From positions 868,001-932,000 of the forward strand of contig NZ_GL379771.1 of NCBI RefSeq assembly GCF_000143765.1: 64,000 nt of DNA, read 5' to 3'. Position 1 is the first letter of the stretch; the number at the start of each line of letters is the position of its first letter. Shown piece by piece: positions 53,762-62,602 of this stretch. This DNA is from Sphingobacterium spiritivorum ATCC 33861 (lineage in GTDB: Bacteria > Bacteroidota > Bacteroidia > Sphingobacteriales > Sphingobacteriaceae). The notes under the pieces were generated by a model that was not told the DNA's origin, did no database searches, and saw only the letters and a list, made by a program, of their open reading frames with translations. The translations under genes were made by a program, and so were the position numbers.

Positions 53762-54529
53762 ATGCAGTTTATCACTATCAGTACCGAAGAACGGATCACA
53801 CACATTACACTGGACAGAGGAAAGTCTAATGCCATGCACATGGAAATGATTGACGAGCTTACACAGGCTATCCTCGAAGCAGAGGAAGATCCCGCTATTG
53901 AAGGCATTATCTTACATGGAAAAGAGAATTTTTTCACCTCAGGACTCGATCTGATCACCCTGTATCAATACAATGAGGAGCAGATGAAGATCTTCTGGTC
54001 CAGGTTTATGACATTGATACATACACTCACCTCTTTTTCCAAACCTTCTGTAGCAGCGATATCCGGCCATAGCCCCGCAGGAGGATGCGTACTTGGGATC
54101 TGTTGCGACTACCGGGTAATGGCCCGTGGTGAATTTATTATCGGTCTTAATGAAGTACCGGTGGGCATTGTTGTTCCGCCAAGTATCTTTAAACTGTACA
54201 GTTTCTGGATCGGACAACGTCTGGCTTATCAATACCTCTTAGAAGGGAAATTACTTAATCCGGAAAAGGCGCTTGAAGTCGGCCTTATAGATGAAGTGGT
54301 CGACCCGGACCGTATTCGAACCGCAGCATTACGTAAGATAAAGTCAGTAACACAATTTGAAAAGAACTCCTGGAGAAGTACCAAACAGAATCTAAGAAAA
54401 GAATTACTCGAAAGTATCACTCAACAGCAGGAAGCTGCTATTGATCAGGTACTCAAGCAATGGTGGGCCCCCGCAACCCGGGCAGTACTCAAAACAATTA
54501 TTGAAAATTTAACCGCAAAAAAAGCATAA
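53762..54529 (+). CDS. Enoyl-CoA hydratase/isomerase family, delta3-delta2-enoyl-CoA isomerase-like
   Basis: 255-residue crotonase-fold enzyme. The oxyanion-hole loops are seen in NFFTSGLDL and ISGHSPAGGCVLGICCDYRV. The stretch IGLNEVPVGIVVPPSIFKLY resembles mitochondrial 3,2-trans-enoyl-CoA isomerase (ECI1), which shifts the double bond for oxidation of unsaturated fatty acids. The neighbouring gene, a 2,4-dienoyl-CoA reductase-like SDR, begins 1 base after its stop, so the two form an operon for unsaturated acyl-CoA breakdown. Confidence 0.82.
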   Translation: MQFITISTEERITHITLDRGKSNAMHMEMIDELTQAILEAEEDPAIEGIILHGKENFFTSGLDLITLYQYNEEQMKIFWSRFMTLIHTLTSFSKPSVAAISGHSPAGGCVLGICCDYRVMARGEFIIGLNEVPVGIVVPPSIFKLYSFWIGQRLAYQYLLEGKLLNPEKALEVGLIDEVVDPDRIRTAALRKIKSVTQFEKNSWRSTKQNLRKELLESITQQQEAAIDQVLKQWWAPATRAVLKTIIENLTAKKA

Positions 54530-54530
54530 T

Positions 54531-55412
54531 ATGGAACAGTCAAAAGTAGAAGGAGCCTTAAAAGAAAATGCGTTAAAAGGAAAAACAATCGTCGTCACCG
54601 GAGGAGGAACAGGACTTGGACGTAAAATGGCAACTTATTTCCTGGAATTGGGAGCCAATATCGTCATCACAAGCCGGAAAATAGATGTACTGGAAATCAC
54701 CGCAAAGGAGATGATGGCAGAAAAAGGAGGAATCGTTCTACCAGTAGCTTGTGACATCCGGAATATAGAAGAAGTAGAACATCTGCTAGCAGCAACAGAA
54801 GAGCGGTTCGGACGTGTCGATGTGCTGTTAAATAACGCTGCCGGTAATTTTATTTCACCTACCGAACGTCTGTCTGCAAATGCCTTCTCCACGATTATTG
54901 ATATTGTACTCAAAGGAACCGTTAACTGTACGCTGACATTCGGAAAAAACTGGATTGCGAAAAAGCAGCAAGCTTCAGTTCTCAATATTATCACGACCTA
55001 TGCATTTACGGGTTCAGGATACGTGGTCCCGTCAGCTGTCGCAAAAGGCGGAGTGCTGACCCTCACCAAATCCCTTGCTGCAGAATGGGGAAAATATGGT
55101 ATCCGACATAATGCCATTGCTCCGGGACCCTTCCCGACCAAAGGAGCATGGGATCGCTTATTACCGGGAGATCTGGCGGAAAAATTTGATTTCAAAAACC
55201 GGGTACCGCTAAAACGTGTAGGAAACCATCAGGAATTGGCAAATCTGGCTGCATTTCTGGTTTCAGATTTTGCCAATTATATCAACGGAGAAATTATTAC
55301 CATTGATGGCGGAGAATGGCTGCAGGGAGCCGGGCAATTCAGCGGATTTGAAGCAATACCTGAAGAAATGTGGGATATGATCGAACAGAGCATCCGCAAA
55401 AACAATAAATAA
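54531..55412 (+). CDS. SDR family 2,4-dienoyl-CoA reductase-like oxidoreductase
   Basis: 293-residue Rossmann enzyme with TGGGTGLG cofactor loop (about residues 22-29) and DVLLNNAAGNFISPTERLS, a stretch strikingly like mitochondrial 2,4-dienoyl-CoA reductase (DECR1); GSGYVVPSAVAKGGVL and AAEWGKYGIRHNAIAPGP also match that group, in which Tyr of the usual YxxxK is replaced (here VAK, the Lys of the SAVAK segment). It reduces 2,4-dienoyl-CoA with NADPH so that polyunsaturated acyl chains can enter beta-oxidation. It is distinct from the flavin-iron-sulfur FadH type. It lies 1 base after the isomerase gene; the next gene starts directly at its stop. Confidence 0.84.
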   Translation: MEQSKVEGALKENALKGKTIVVTGGGTGLGRKMATYFLELGANIVITSRKIDVLEITAKEMMAEKGGIVLPVACDIRNIEEVEHLLAATEERFGRVDVLLNNAAGNFISPTERLSANAFSTIIDIVLKGTVNCTLTFGKNWIAKKQQASVLNIITTYAFTGSGYVVPSAVAKGGVLTLTKSLAAEWGKYGIRHNAIAPGPFPTKGAWDRLLPGDLAEKFDFKNRVPLKRVGNHQELANLAAFLVSDFANYINGEIITIDGGEWLQGAGQFSGFEAIPEEMWDMIEQSIRKNNK

Positions 55413-56057
55413 ATGAGGAGAAGACCCCTAATGCTGGCCATAATGCTTTTGCTACTGGCCGGCTGTAACTCTAAGACAAAAAAAGAAACACAGCAAGTTT
55501 CAGAACAAGCAGATTCGGGAAAGACAACATCTGACCAACCGGATCAGAAAGTGGAAATTCAGGAAATTGCCACCCGCTTTGTCCGTGCTTATTTAAGTCA
55601 GGATTCAGCAAAGGTCAATGCGTTGATACATCCCGAGCTCGGATTGACCATCATTCTTAGAATCGGGGCAGGAGATCGCTTTCAACAGATATCAACATTA
55701 GATTTTGCAAATCCTTTACCAGGGTTTTATCCCTATCCTACATTCCAGAATGATTACGGAATCACATTCGCCAGCCTTCCGACCTATAGTTGCGAACATG
55801 AGAAGTGGAGTAAGGATGGTTGGTTTATAGATACGACCACTCACCCTAATACGCTCTCCTCATTAGCCGCTTTTCTCGACCGCGTAGAAGAACAGGAGAT
55901 TCCGGCAGAAGAAATCCAAAAGATGAAAACATTGGAGCAGACGAGCTACAGAGTTATTCTAACCGGACAGGAATCTGTAATATTTCACATTACCAGGTAT
56001 CAGAATGCCTGGTATGTCACACTATTAGATCGCGCATACAGCAGCTGTGATGCTTAA
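55413..56057 (+). CDS. Lipoprotein of unknown function
   Basis: 214-residue lipoprotein (MRRRPLMLAIMLLLLAGC, Cys18) with a Gln/Lys-rich linker and a soluble domain (IATRFVRAYLSQDSAKVN, PGFYPYPTFQNDYGI, YRVILTGQESVIFHITRYQN). The opening IATRFVRAYLSQDS suggests an NTF2-like fold (inference). The ATG follows the previous stop with no gap, so it is cotranscribed. The stop lies in a 20-base tandem duplication (ATGCTTAAAATTAT at 56050-56063 and 56070-56083). Confidence 0.68.
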   Translation: MRRRPLMLAIMLLLLAGCNSKTKKETQQVSEQADSGKTTSDQPDQKVEIQEIATRFVRAYLSQDSAKVNALIHPELGLTIILRIGAGDRFQQISTLDFANPLPGFYPYPTFQNDYGITFASLPTYSCEHEKWSKDGWFIDTTTHPNTLSSLAAFLDRVEEQEIPAEEIQKMKTLEQTSYRVILTGQESVIFHITRYQNAWYVTLLDRAYSSCDA

Positions 56058-56083
56058 AATTATGTTGTAATGCTTAAAATTAT
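56050..56083. repeat. 14-base direct repeat across a stop codon
   Basis: ATGCTTAAAATTAT occurs at 56050-56063 and 56070-56083, a 20-base period. The first copy contains the TAA stop of the lipoprotein gene. It looks like a short slippage duplication with no evident function. Confidence 0.7.
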
Positions 56084-56136
56084 TTAGCAATCTCATTATT
56101 GATTGACTATATTTACTACCAATTAGAGTTTAGCAT

Positions 56137-57870
56137 ATGAGTACTATTGATACAAATACACAGGCCAAAATCAATCAATGGCTGGGATCTGAATATGATC
56201 AGGAAACAGTAGATCAGGTCCGGAGACTAATAGATCAAAATGAAGAAACAGAATTAATTGACAGTTTCTACCGGGACCTAGAGTTTGGTACAGGAGGCCT
56301 TCGGGGTATTATGGGCGTAGGATCTAACCGAATGAACAAATATACCATCGGAAAAGCCACACAAGGTCTGGCAAATTACCTCAAAAAACAGTTCCCCGGT
56401 CAGGAGATCAAAGTTGCTGTATCATACGATAGTCGCAACAATTCACAATCCTTCGGCAGATTGGTAGCTGATGTTTTCGCTGCAAACGGTATTAAAGTTT
56501 ACCTGTTCTCCGAATTACGTCCGACACCAGTGTTATCCTTTGCAATACGTCATTTTGGTTGTCAGAGTGGTGTGATGCTGACCGCATCCCACAATCCTAA
56601 AGAATATAACGGATATAAAGCCTATTGGAATGACGGCTGCCAGCTCACAGCTCCACATGATAAAAATGTGATTGATGAAGTCAATGCTATTGCTTCTGTC
56701 AATGACATTAAATTTGAAGCTATCGCAGAAAACATTATTCCGGTCGGAACAGAAATAGACGAAGCTTATATCAAAGCCAATGTGGCTCTCAGTATCAATC
56801 CTGAGGTTGTAAAAGCACAAAAAGATCTGAAAATAGTCTTCTCTCCTATTCACGGTACAGGTATTACCATCGTTCCGCAGCTCCTCAGAGCATGGGGATT
56901 TGACGATTTAATACTTGTGGAAGAACAGGCAACTCCAAATGGAAATTTTCCGACAGTAATTTACCCCAATCCGGAAGAAGAAGATGCTATGGCAATGGCC
57001 AAAGCGAAAGGTGAAGCCACAGATGCAGATTTAGTATTGGCAACGGATCCGGACGCAGATCGCGTAGGTGTAGCTGTAAAAAATAATGCAGGTAAATTTG
57101 AATTGCTCAACGGCAATCAGATCGGAAGTCTATTGATTTATTATGTATTAAGTGCTAAAAAAGAGCAAAATAAACTATCAGAAACTGCCTACATTGTCAA
57201 AACGATAGTTACCACTAATCTTCAGGCCGATATTGCTGCACATTCTGGTGTAAAGCACTATGAAACGCTTACAGGATTTAAATACATTGGTGAGCTGATG
57301 ACAAAGTTACTTGGAAAAGAGGAATATCTTGCCGGAGGAGAAGAAAGTTATGGGTACCTGGTTGGCGACCTTGTCAGAGATAAAGATGCACCAAATGCCT
57401 GTGCTTTTCTAGCAGAGATGACCGCTTACTTTAAGAATAAGGGTAAATCAGTTTACGATGTACTGATGGACATCTATCAGGAATTCGGATGCTATCGTGA
57501 AAAACTGGTGTCACTGACTAAAAAAGGAAAAGCAGGAGCTGAAGAAATTGCAGCAATGATGGTAAGACTCCGCGAAAATATGCCAAACACATTGGGAGGT
57601 ATTACTGTAAAAGAAGTCCGGGATTATCAGAACAGTGTGTCCATCCTATTAGCTACGGGAGAAAAAAAGGCTATTGATCTTCCTAAATCTGATGTACTGC
57701 AGTTTATCACCGTAGAGGGAGATGTAATCTCTGCACGCCCGTCTGGAACAGAACCTAAGATCAAATTTTACTGTTCAGTAAAAGAACCTCTAAACTCAGT
57801 TGCAGAATACCAAACGGTATCGCAGCGTCTGGAAGATAAGGTTGAAAAAATGATGGCCGATATTATATAA
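56137..57870 (+). CDS. Phosphoglucomutase/phosphomannomutase family
   Basis: 577-residue alpha-D-phosphohexomutase that moves phosphate between C1 and C6 of a hexose phosphate. Motifs: substrate-phosphorylated Ser in TASHNPKEYNGYK (about 148-160), metal loop DPDADRVGV, sugar loop GGEESYGYLVGD and the phosphate-binding loop SARPSGTEPKIKFY. Length and FGTGGLRGIMGVG fit the longer type used for glucose 1-phosphate/glucose 6-phosphate in Bacteroidota. The gene is followed 9 bases later by NUDIX, likely the same transcript. Confidence 0.92.
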   Translation: MSTIDTNTQAKINQWLGSEYDQETVDQVRRLIDQNEETELIDSFYRDLEFGTGGLRGIMGVGSNRMNKYTIGKATQGLANYLKKQFPGQEIKVAVSYDSRNNSQSFGRLVADVFAANGIKVYLFSELRPTPVLSFAIRHFGCQSGVMLTASHNPKEYNGYKAYWNDGCQLTAPHDKNVIDEVNAIASVNDIKFEAIAENIIPVGTEIDEAYIKANVALSINPEVVKAQKDLKIVFSPIHGTGITIVPQLLRAWGFDDLILVEEQATPNGNFPTVIYPNPEEEDAMAMAKAKGEATDADLVLATDPDADRVGVAVKNNAGKFELLNGNQIGSLLIYYVLSAKKEQNKLSETAYIVKTIVTTNLQADIAAHSGVKHYETLTGFKYIGELMTKLLGKEEYLAGGEESYGYLVGDLVRDKDAPNACAFLAEMTAYFKNKGKSVYDVLMDIYQEFGCYREKLVSLTKKGKAGAEEIAAMMVRLRENMPNTLGGITVKEVRDYQNSVSILLATGEKKAIDLPKSDVLQFITVEGDVISARPSGTEPKIKFYCSVKEPLNSVAEYQTVSQRLEDKVEKMMADII

Positions 57871-57879
57871 ACTGATAAT

Positions 57880-58422
57880 ATGGAAAAATGGAAATTACTC
57901 GCTTCGGAGTACATTATCAAGCGTCCCTGGGCTACACTCAGAGTAGACAAAATGGAGCTTCCGAACGGTAATATAAAAGAAGAATACTATGTGCTGGAAT
58001 ATCCGACATGGGTCAACATGATCGGCATCACTAAAGATCAAAAAATCCTGTTTGTACGGCAGTACCGTCATGGTGCAGATCAGATTATGGTCGAATTGCC
58101 TGCTGGTGTTGTGGAAGAAGGAGAAGATCCCCGGGATGCGGCAAAAAGAGAACTATTAGAGGAAACGGGATTTGCGTTCGAGGGAATAGAAGAGATCTGT
58201 AAGCTCTACGCCAATCCGGCTACCAGTGGCAATCTCACCTATACCTACATCTTACAAGGAGGCGTAAAAGTGCAGGAGCAGGAACTCGACAACTCAGAAG
58301 ATATTGAAGTTGTGGAAATGACCATTGAAGAAGCTAAAACTTTTTTGTTTGAAAATAAATTAGGGCAGGCTCTGCATACCGCAGCCCTGTTCTATGCCTT
58401 CCGTAAACTAGGCCTGCTCTAA
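57880..58422 (+). CDS. NUDIX hydrolase, ADP-ribose pyrophosphatase type
   Basis: 180-residue enzyme with the Nudix box in the segment GVVEEGEDPRDAAKRELLEE with TGF (about 77-99), an upstream substrate strand (ILFVRQYRHGADQIMVELPA) and a proline-loop type NPATSGNLTYTY downstream. The order of these elements matches ADP-ribose/sugar-nucleotide hydrolases. The sugar-phosphate mutase gene next to it suggests a sugar-nucleotide context. Substrate not proved. Confidence 0.87.
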   Translation: MEKWKLLASEYIIKRPWATLRVDKMELPNGNIKEEYYVLEYPTWVNMIGITKDQKILFVRQYRHGADQIMVELPAGVVEEGEDPRDAAKRELLEETGFAFEGIEEICKLYANPATSGNLTYTYILQGGVKVQEQELDNSEDIEVVEMTIEEAKTFLFENKLGQALHTAALFYAFRKLGLL

Positions 58423-58541
58423 AGCAAGCCTGGTTTTTATTGCTTTTCAGAAATATCTTTTGTATAAGCTTAGTTTGGAAGAAGCAAACACTGAATAAAC
58501 CTTCTCTCTACGAATGTTGTTATCTCTAAACATCATTTCAC

Positions 58542-58572
58542 TTTAGAAGCCGTAGGCTTTTTTGTACCTTTG
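58542..58572 (+). promoter_or_regulatory. Promoter before the conserved unknown gene
   Basis: TTTA (58542-58545), 19 bases, TACCTTTG (58565-58572), then CCGC and ATG. The spacing is canonical. The 4-base gap between the box and the ATG predicts a leaderless transcript. Confidence 0.65.
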
Positions 58573-58576
58573 CCGC

Positions 58577-59887
58577 ATGGCGAGAGAAATTATTGAAACC
58601 AAGAGAAAAGCACTTCAAATAAATCTGAACCCCGATATTTACGGCACATTCGCCGAGATCGGAGGAGGACAGGAAGTCGCCCGAAACTTCTTTGGTGCCG
58701 GAGCTGCTTCGGGCACTATTGCAAAAACCATTTCAGCATATGACATGGCCTTCAGTGATGCCATATACGGAGCCGAAGAGTCCGGCAGATACGTCAGCAG
58801 ACCTCGCCTCAACAAAATGCTCCACCACGAATTTGAACTTTTGACAGAGCGTCTTCACGGAGAAAAATACGCTACCAAAAAGTTCTTCTCATTTGCAAAT
58901 ACCGTTACTACCCTCAATTTTACAAAGACAAATGAACCCCATGGCTGGATTGGTATCCGTTTTCAGACGGTCACAAACGGCCCTATTAATCAGATCATCA
59001 TTCACACCCGGTTATTGGACAATGACAACCAGCAGCAGCAAAAAGTTCTGGGAACGATCGGTGTAAATCTGGTATATGCCGCATATTATTATACCAACGA
59101 TATCCAGTCCATGATTGAATCTTTCGTAGATAATGTCTCTGCAGGATCTGTGGAAATAGATCTGGTAAAAGTAGAAGGTCCGGTTTTTGAACGTGTCAAT
59201 GAACGTTTGATCAACCTTTACCTTGTAGCTAAGGGATTTTCAAAAGCAGCGATCTTCAAACCGGATGGCAAAGCGGCACAAAGTAAAGATTACCTGTATA
59301 AAAAAGATATCATTATTCTCCGCACAAAATACCGTCAGAAATCCCTTCCAAACTTTGACCTGTTCAACCTCGCTGTAGAACAATTCAAACGCAATACAAA
59401 TGCAAATCCGGAAAATGTGGTCGTTATGATAGAGGTTTTGATGGGAAATGTACTGGATGAAGATTCAAATATTTCCAATGAGGATTTAAAATATTTCGCT
59501 GAACGTGCAGAATACCTTTGCTCAACCGGTAACAATATTCTGGTATCCAATTTCCGCAGAAATAATCACCTGGCAGAATATGTCACGCAGTTCAAACCGG
59601 GTAATATTGGAATTGCGTCCAATATCTCCAACCTGAGAAATATCTTCAATTCGGATCAGTATAATAAAGATCATTATACAAACGAATTACTGGGTTATAT
59701 CAGTGGAATGTTTAGCAAAAATGTAAAGCTGTATGTCTATCCTTACATGGATAAAAATGAAAATATCATCACAACACAGAATCTTAAAGTTTCGCCGGAA
59801 GCGAAGCCACTGTTCGACTTTCTGATACAGAACAGATATATTATTGATATCGAGAATTACGATCCGAAATTTGTGAAAACAATATAA
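58577..59887 (+). CDS. Conserved protein of unknown function
   Basis: 436-residue cytosolic protein. I recall related sequences in Bacteroidota and cyanobacteria but no proven function. Conserved-looking parts: ALQINLNPDIYGTFAEIGGG, ASGTIAKTISAYDMAFSDAI, YVSRPRLNKMLHHE, VEGPVFERVNERLINLYLV and YAERAEYL-like (here FAERAEYLCSTGNNILVSNF). No signal peptide, membrane helix or textbook active-site motif is visible. The frame can be extended to a TTG at 58562, but that codon lies before the -7 box; the ATG at 58577 is chosen. A strong terminator follows. Confidence 0.75.
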   Translation: MAREIIETKRKALQINLNPDIYGTFAEIGGGQEVARNFFGAGAASGTIAKTISAYDMAFSDAIYGAEESGRYVSRPRLNKMLHHEFELLTERLHGEKYATKKFFSFANTVTTLNFTKTNEPHGWIGIRFQTVTNGPINQIIIHTRLLDNDNQQQQKVLGTIGVNLVYAAYYYTNDIQSMIESFVDNVSAGSVEIDLVKVEGPVFERVNERLINLYLVAKGFSKAAIFKPDGKAAQSKDYLYKKDIIILRTKYRQKSLPNFDLFNLAVEQFKRNTNANPENVVVMIEVLMGNVLDEDSNISNEDLKYFAERAEYLCSTGNNILVSNFRRNNHLAEYVTQFKPGNIGIASNISNLRNIFNSDQYNKDHYTNELLGYISGMFSKNVKLYVYPYMDKNENIITTQNLKVSPEAKPLFDFLIQNRYIIDIENYDPKFVKTI

Positions 59888-59888
59888 A

Positions 59889-59920
59889 AAATAAGGCCTT
59901 ACGCAAGTAAGGCCTTATTT
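59889..59920. terminator. Bidirectional terminator with GCAA tetraloop
   Basis: Perfect 14-base arms AAATAAGGCCTTAC (59889-59902) and GTAAGGCCTTATTT (59907-59920) with a GCAA tetraloop, between convergent genes, with A and T tracts at both ends. Confidence 0.88.
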
Positions 59921-59937
59921 GTATAAGTTGGTATCCT

Positions 59938-60768
59938 TTACAAAAACTTCTTATAAATAGCATACATGATCTTACGGTCCTCATCCGTAAGAGTAGCCGT
60001 AGTAATGTCTCTTTGGATATAGTGTGTCTTAAATGCCTTGATAGCAGCATCCGGATTTTTGATATCATATCCTATAATACGTAAAGCCATTACCGGATTA
60101 AAATCCACAGGTGGCGTTTCTAAAAAATCATCATACCAGTAGCCAAATCCTTTGTCAGCCAATGCTTTCCATGGAAAACGGGTCGGATCATTCTTACGTG
60201 TAGGCGCCAGATCCATATGACCGATAAAATTAGCCTGTGGAATACCGTACTTCGTTTTCAGATAGGTCAGCAGTTCGATCAGGCTATTGATCTGTGATTC
60301 AGTCCACGGATCTGTAGTACCGTTATTGTCCAGCTCAATCCCTATAGATGAAGAATTGAGATCTGTATCGTTTCCCCATTTTCCAATTCCGGCATGATGT
60401 GCCCGGTAATAATCATTGACCATCTGCACCACCTTACCGTCACGACCTACCACATAATGTGAACTAACACCTGCTTTGGCAGAATGAAATGTTTTGATCG
60501 TCTGATCTGTAGAATTCTGTGCCGTGTGATGGATGACAACATAGTTGGGCTTACGCATACCAAAATTAATAGAAGCCACCCATTCTTTCTCCTTTACCGG
60601 ATACAATTTGGAAATAGCCTGATCTTTTGGAGGAACTTCTTTATATAGTTTGGCAAATTCTTTTGCTTTATTTTTGTACACTTTCTCAGTTGCGGCATAC
60701 TTTCCGCCAGAACAGGAGGCGATTACAAAAGAAGCCAGCATAATTCCCGTAGAAATTTTTATCTTCAT
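59938..60768 (-). CDS. N-acetylmuramoyl-L-alanine amidase, lipoprotein
   Basis: 276-residue amidase_2 (type 2/PGRP-like) enzyme that cuts the lactyl-peptide bond of peptidoglycan. It has a lipoprotein signal (IASC, Cys19). Zinc and catalytic segments: VVIHHTAQNS (His), SSHYVVGRDGKVVQMV, YRAHHAGIGKWG, SIGIELDN and FIGHMDLAPTRKNDP (His and downstream Lys). It likely acts in wall recycling or remodelling at the membrane. Confidence 0.9.
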   Translation of the reverse strand: MKIKISTGIMLASFVIASCSGGKYAATEKVYKNKAKEFAKLYKEVPPKDQAISKLYPVKEKEWVASINFGMRKPNYVVIHHTAQNSTDQTIKTFHSAKAGVSSHYVVGRDGKVVQMVNDYYRAHHAGIGKWGNDTDLNSSSIGIELDNNGTTDPWTESQINSLIELLTYLKTKYGIPQANFIGHMDLAPTRKNDPTRFPWKALADKGFGYWYDDFLETPPVDFNPVMALRIIGYDIKNPDAAIKAFKTHYIQRDITTATLTDEDRKIMYAIYKKFL

Positions 60769-60916
60769 AAATCATTATTTTAAAACAAATATACAACCTG
60801 CAGCCCAAATAAAAGACCGCACAAACCTCCTGGCACATAATTAGCATAGAAGCAACAGATACTCTTATTAAACGAAAGAAAACAATTAATAATACATTTA
60901 TTACAACACTACGATT

Positions 60917-61609
60917 ATGAGCGAATTTTCATTACAATCATTCATTGCAAAAACAAGGCAGGATGATTCAGAACATGATTATTTTGAGTTGGAAAAAGCA
61001 CAAATGCTGGAGATCAACCTGAATAATCAATCTGTATGGACCAAAAACGGAAGTATGGTCGGATATGTAGGTACTATCAAGTTTGAAAGGGAAGGCATGC
61101 TTTCCGGAGGTATTGGCAACTTCCTTAAGAAAACCCTTACCGGAGAAGGAGCCAAGCTGATGAAAGCTCAGGGTACAGGGCGACTGTATGTGGCAGATTC
61201 TGGTAAAAAGGTCCAGATCCTGCAACTCAATAATGAGTCTATCTGTGTAAATGGAAATGATATCCTTGCACACGATCAGAGTATCAAAAATGAAATTACA
61301 ATGCTGAAGAGTATTGCCGGAATGCTTTCCGGAGGATTATTTCAGGTTCGGCTCACGGGTAGTGGTTATGTCGCCATTACAACACACGGTGATCCGCTTA
61401 CACTGATGGTAACTCCTGGAAATCCTGTGTTTACAGATCCGAACGCGACTGTAGCCTGGGCAGGACACTTAAAGCCCGAATTGAAAAGCAATGTATCATT
61501 CAAAAGTATTCTGGGTCGTGGAAGTGGTGAAGAATTTCAAATGATGTTTCAGGGAGAAGGCTGGGTGCTGATCCAACCGTATGAAGAAGTGTATTTTCAA
61601 CAAAGCTAA
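60917..61609 (+). CDS. AIM24 family protein
   Basis: 230-residue protein of the TIGR00266/AIM24 beta-roll family: QSVWTKNGSMVGYVGTIKFE, GTGRLYVADSGKKV, GSGYVAITTHGDP and LGRGSGEEFQMMFQGEGWVL with a C-terminal IQPYEE. The family is named for a yeast mitochondrial protein; in bacteria its function is unknown. No signal peptide. A terminator follows. Confidence 0.88.
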   Translation: MSEFSLQSFIAKTRQDDSEHDYFELEKAQMLEINLNNQSVWTKNGSMVGYVGTIKFEREGMLSGGIGNFLKKTLTGEGAKLMKAQGTGRLYVADSGKKVQILQLNNESICVNGNDILAHDQSIKNEITMLKSIAGMLSGGLFQVRLTGSGYVAITTHGDPLTLMVTPGNPVFTDPNATVAWAGHLKPELKSNVSFKSILGRGSGEEFQMMFQGEGWVLIQPYEEVYFQQS

Positions 61610-61650
61610 ATAAAAGAGGGGCAGTGCACAGTTAGCCCCTCTTTTTATTT
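61608..61650. terminator. Terminator between convergent AIM24 and lipoprotein genes
   Basis: Hairpin with arms around AAAGAGGGGC (ending 61622) and GCCCCTCTTT (from 61635), extended by A/T tracts on both sides; it serves both genes. Confidence 0.82.
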
Positions 61651-61658
61651 ATATTTTT

Positions 61659-62321
61659 TTATTTTAAAGCAGCATAATTCAGCTTATCCATTGCTTTCTG
61701 TAATTCAGCCAGAGAAAAATGCTGGCCTCTTAATTCAACATTATATCTGTCTTTTTCTAAAAAGCTTACCGAAGAAACAAAGTAATCTGCTGTTCCGTCA
61801 TTTTCTTTGCTTTCTTCCGTCTTACCACGTTTTCCATTAAATTCACCGGTTTTCTCTACACGGTTTCCGTTTTCACTTTCACTTTCCACCTGGTAACCGA
61901 GCACAAGCAAAGAAACAACGCCCGATCCCAGCTCCCCTGCACCATCCATCAATTTTACGGTGATTTCTTTACCCGCTTCATCTGAATATGTTGCATTACC
62001 GGTAGCGATATTTCCATACATTTCACCATTCCCTACCGAAATACTGGTTCTCTTCAATCCTTCCAATGTTTCCGGAAAGAAAGATTTCAGTTCCTCATTA
62101 GATAACGGAGTCAGTCCTTTCAATTTATTCTGTACTTCCTCCATTTTTGCCGCACCATCAGTTAGATTATTCAGATTTTTGACTCCAGAAACTACGTCTG
62201 TGATACCTCCTTTTTCTTCTGTAGAGGTATCACCGTCTTCACTTTTTTTATTTCCGCCACAGGCAGATAGTAAAACTGCAGACAAAGTAAGAGTTGAAAT
62301 AATTTTGAAATAGCTTTTCAT
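61659..62321 (-). CDS. Lipoprotein of unknown function
   Basis: 220-residue lipoprotein (MKSYFKIISTLTLSAVLLSAC, Cys21) with an acidic Ser/Glu linker and a soluble domain (LTPLSNEELKSFFPETLEGL, YGNIATGNATYSDEAGKEIT, ELRGQHFSLAELQKAMDKLN). It looks like a family common in Bacteroidota without a known role. A TATATTTG box at 62431-62438 on its strand, beside the palindrome ATTTGTTTAACAAAT (62421-62435), would give a leader of about 100 bases. Confidence 0.7.
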   Translation of the reverse strand: MKSYFKIISTLTLSAVLLSACGGNKKSEDGDTSTEEKGGITDVVSGVKNLNNLTDGAAKMEEVQNKLKGLTPLSNEELKSFFPETLEGLKRTSISVGNGEMYGNIATGNATYSDEAGKEITVKLMDGAGELGSGVVSLLVLGYQVESESENGNRVEKTGEFNGKRGKTEESKENDGTADYFVSSVSFLEKDRYNVELRGQHFSLAELQKAMDKLNYAALK

Positions 62322-62547
62322 ATGTATAAAATTTGTTTTTTAAAGACCGACGGGCGGATTCTAAACTGTACTGATTCGTATTTGTGAGGCTTGTACCACA
62401 CAGATTTTCATATATAACTTATTTGTTTAACAAATATAAAAAATCCCGCCACATATACAACAATCTATTAAACAGCATTTTACTGATTCGAAAAAATTGA
62501 ATGCATCTGCTCTTCTAAGATATGTTTACTTCTGTAAAGCAATTAAC

Positions 62548-62582
62548 AAAAAAAGAGGCATCACTTAAAAGTAATGCCTCTT
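62548..62582 (-). terminator. Terminator of gcvP
   Basis: Arms AAGAGGCATCACTT (62553-62566) and AAGTAATGCCTCTT (62569-62582), one mismatch, two-base turn, with a U tract on the minus strand. Confidence 0.82.
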
Positions 62583-62602
62583 CCAGTATTATAATAAAAG
62601 GC

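Noticed and set aside
58562..58576. TTG start for the conserved unknown gene
   Set aside because: It lies upstream of or within the -7 promoter box, so it would not be in the message.
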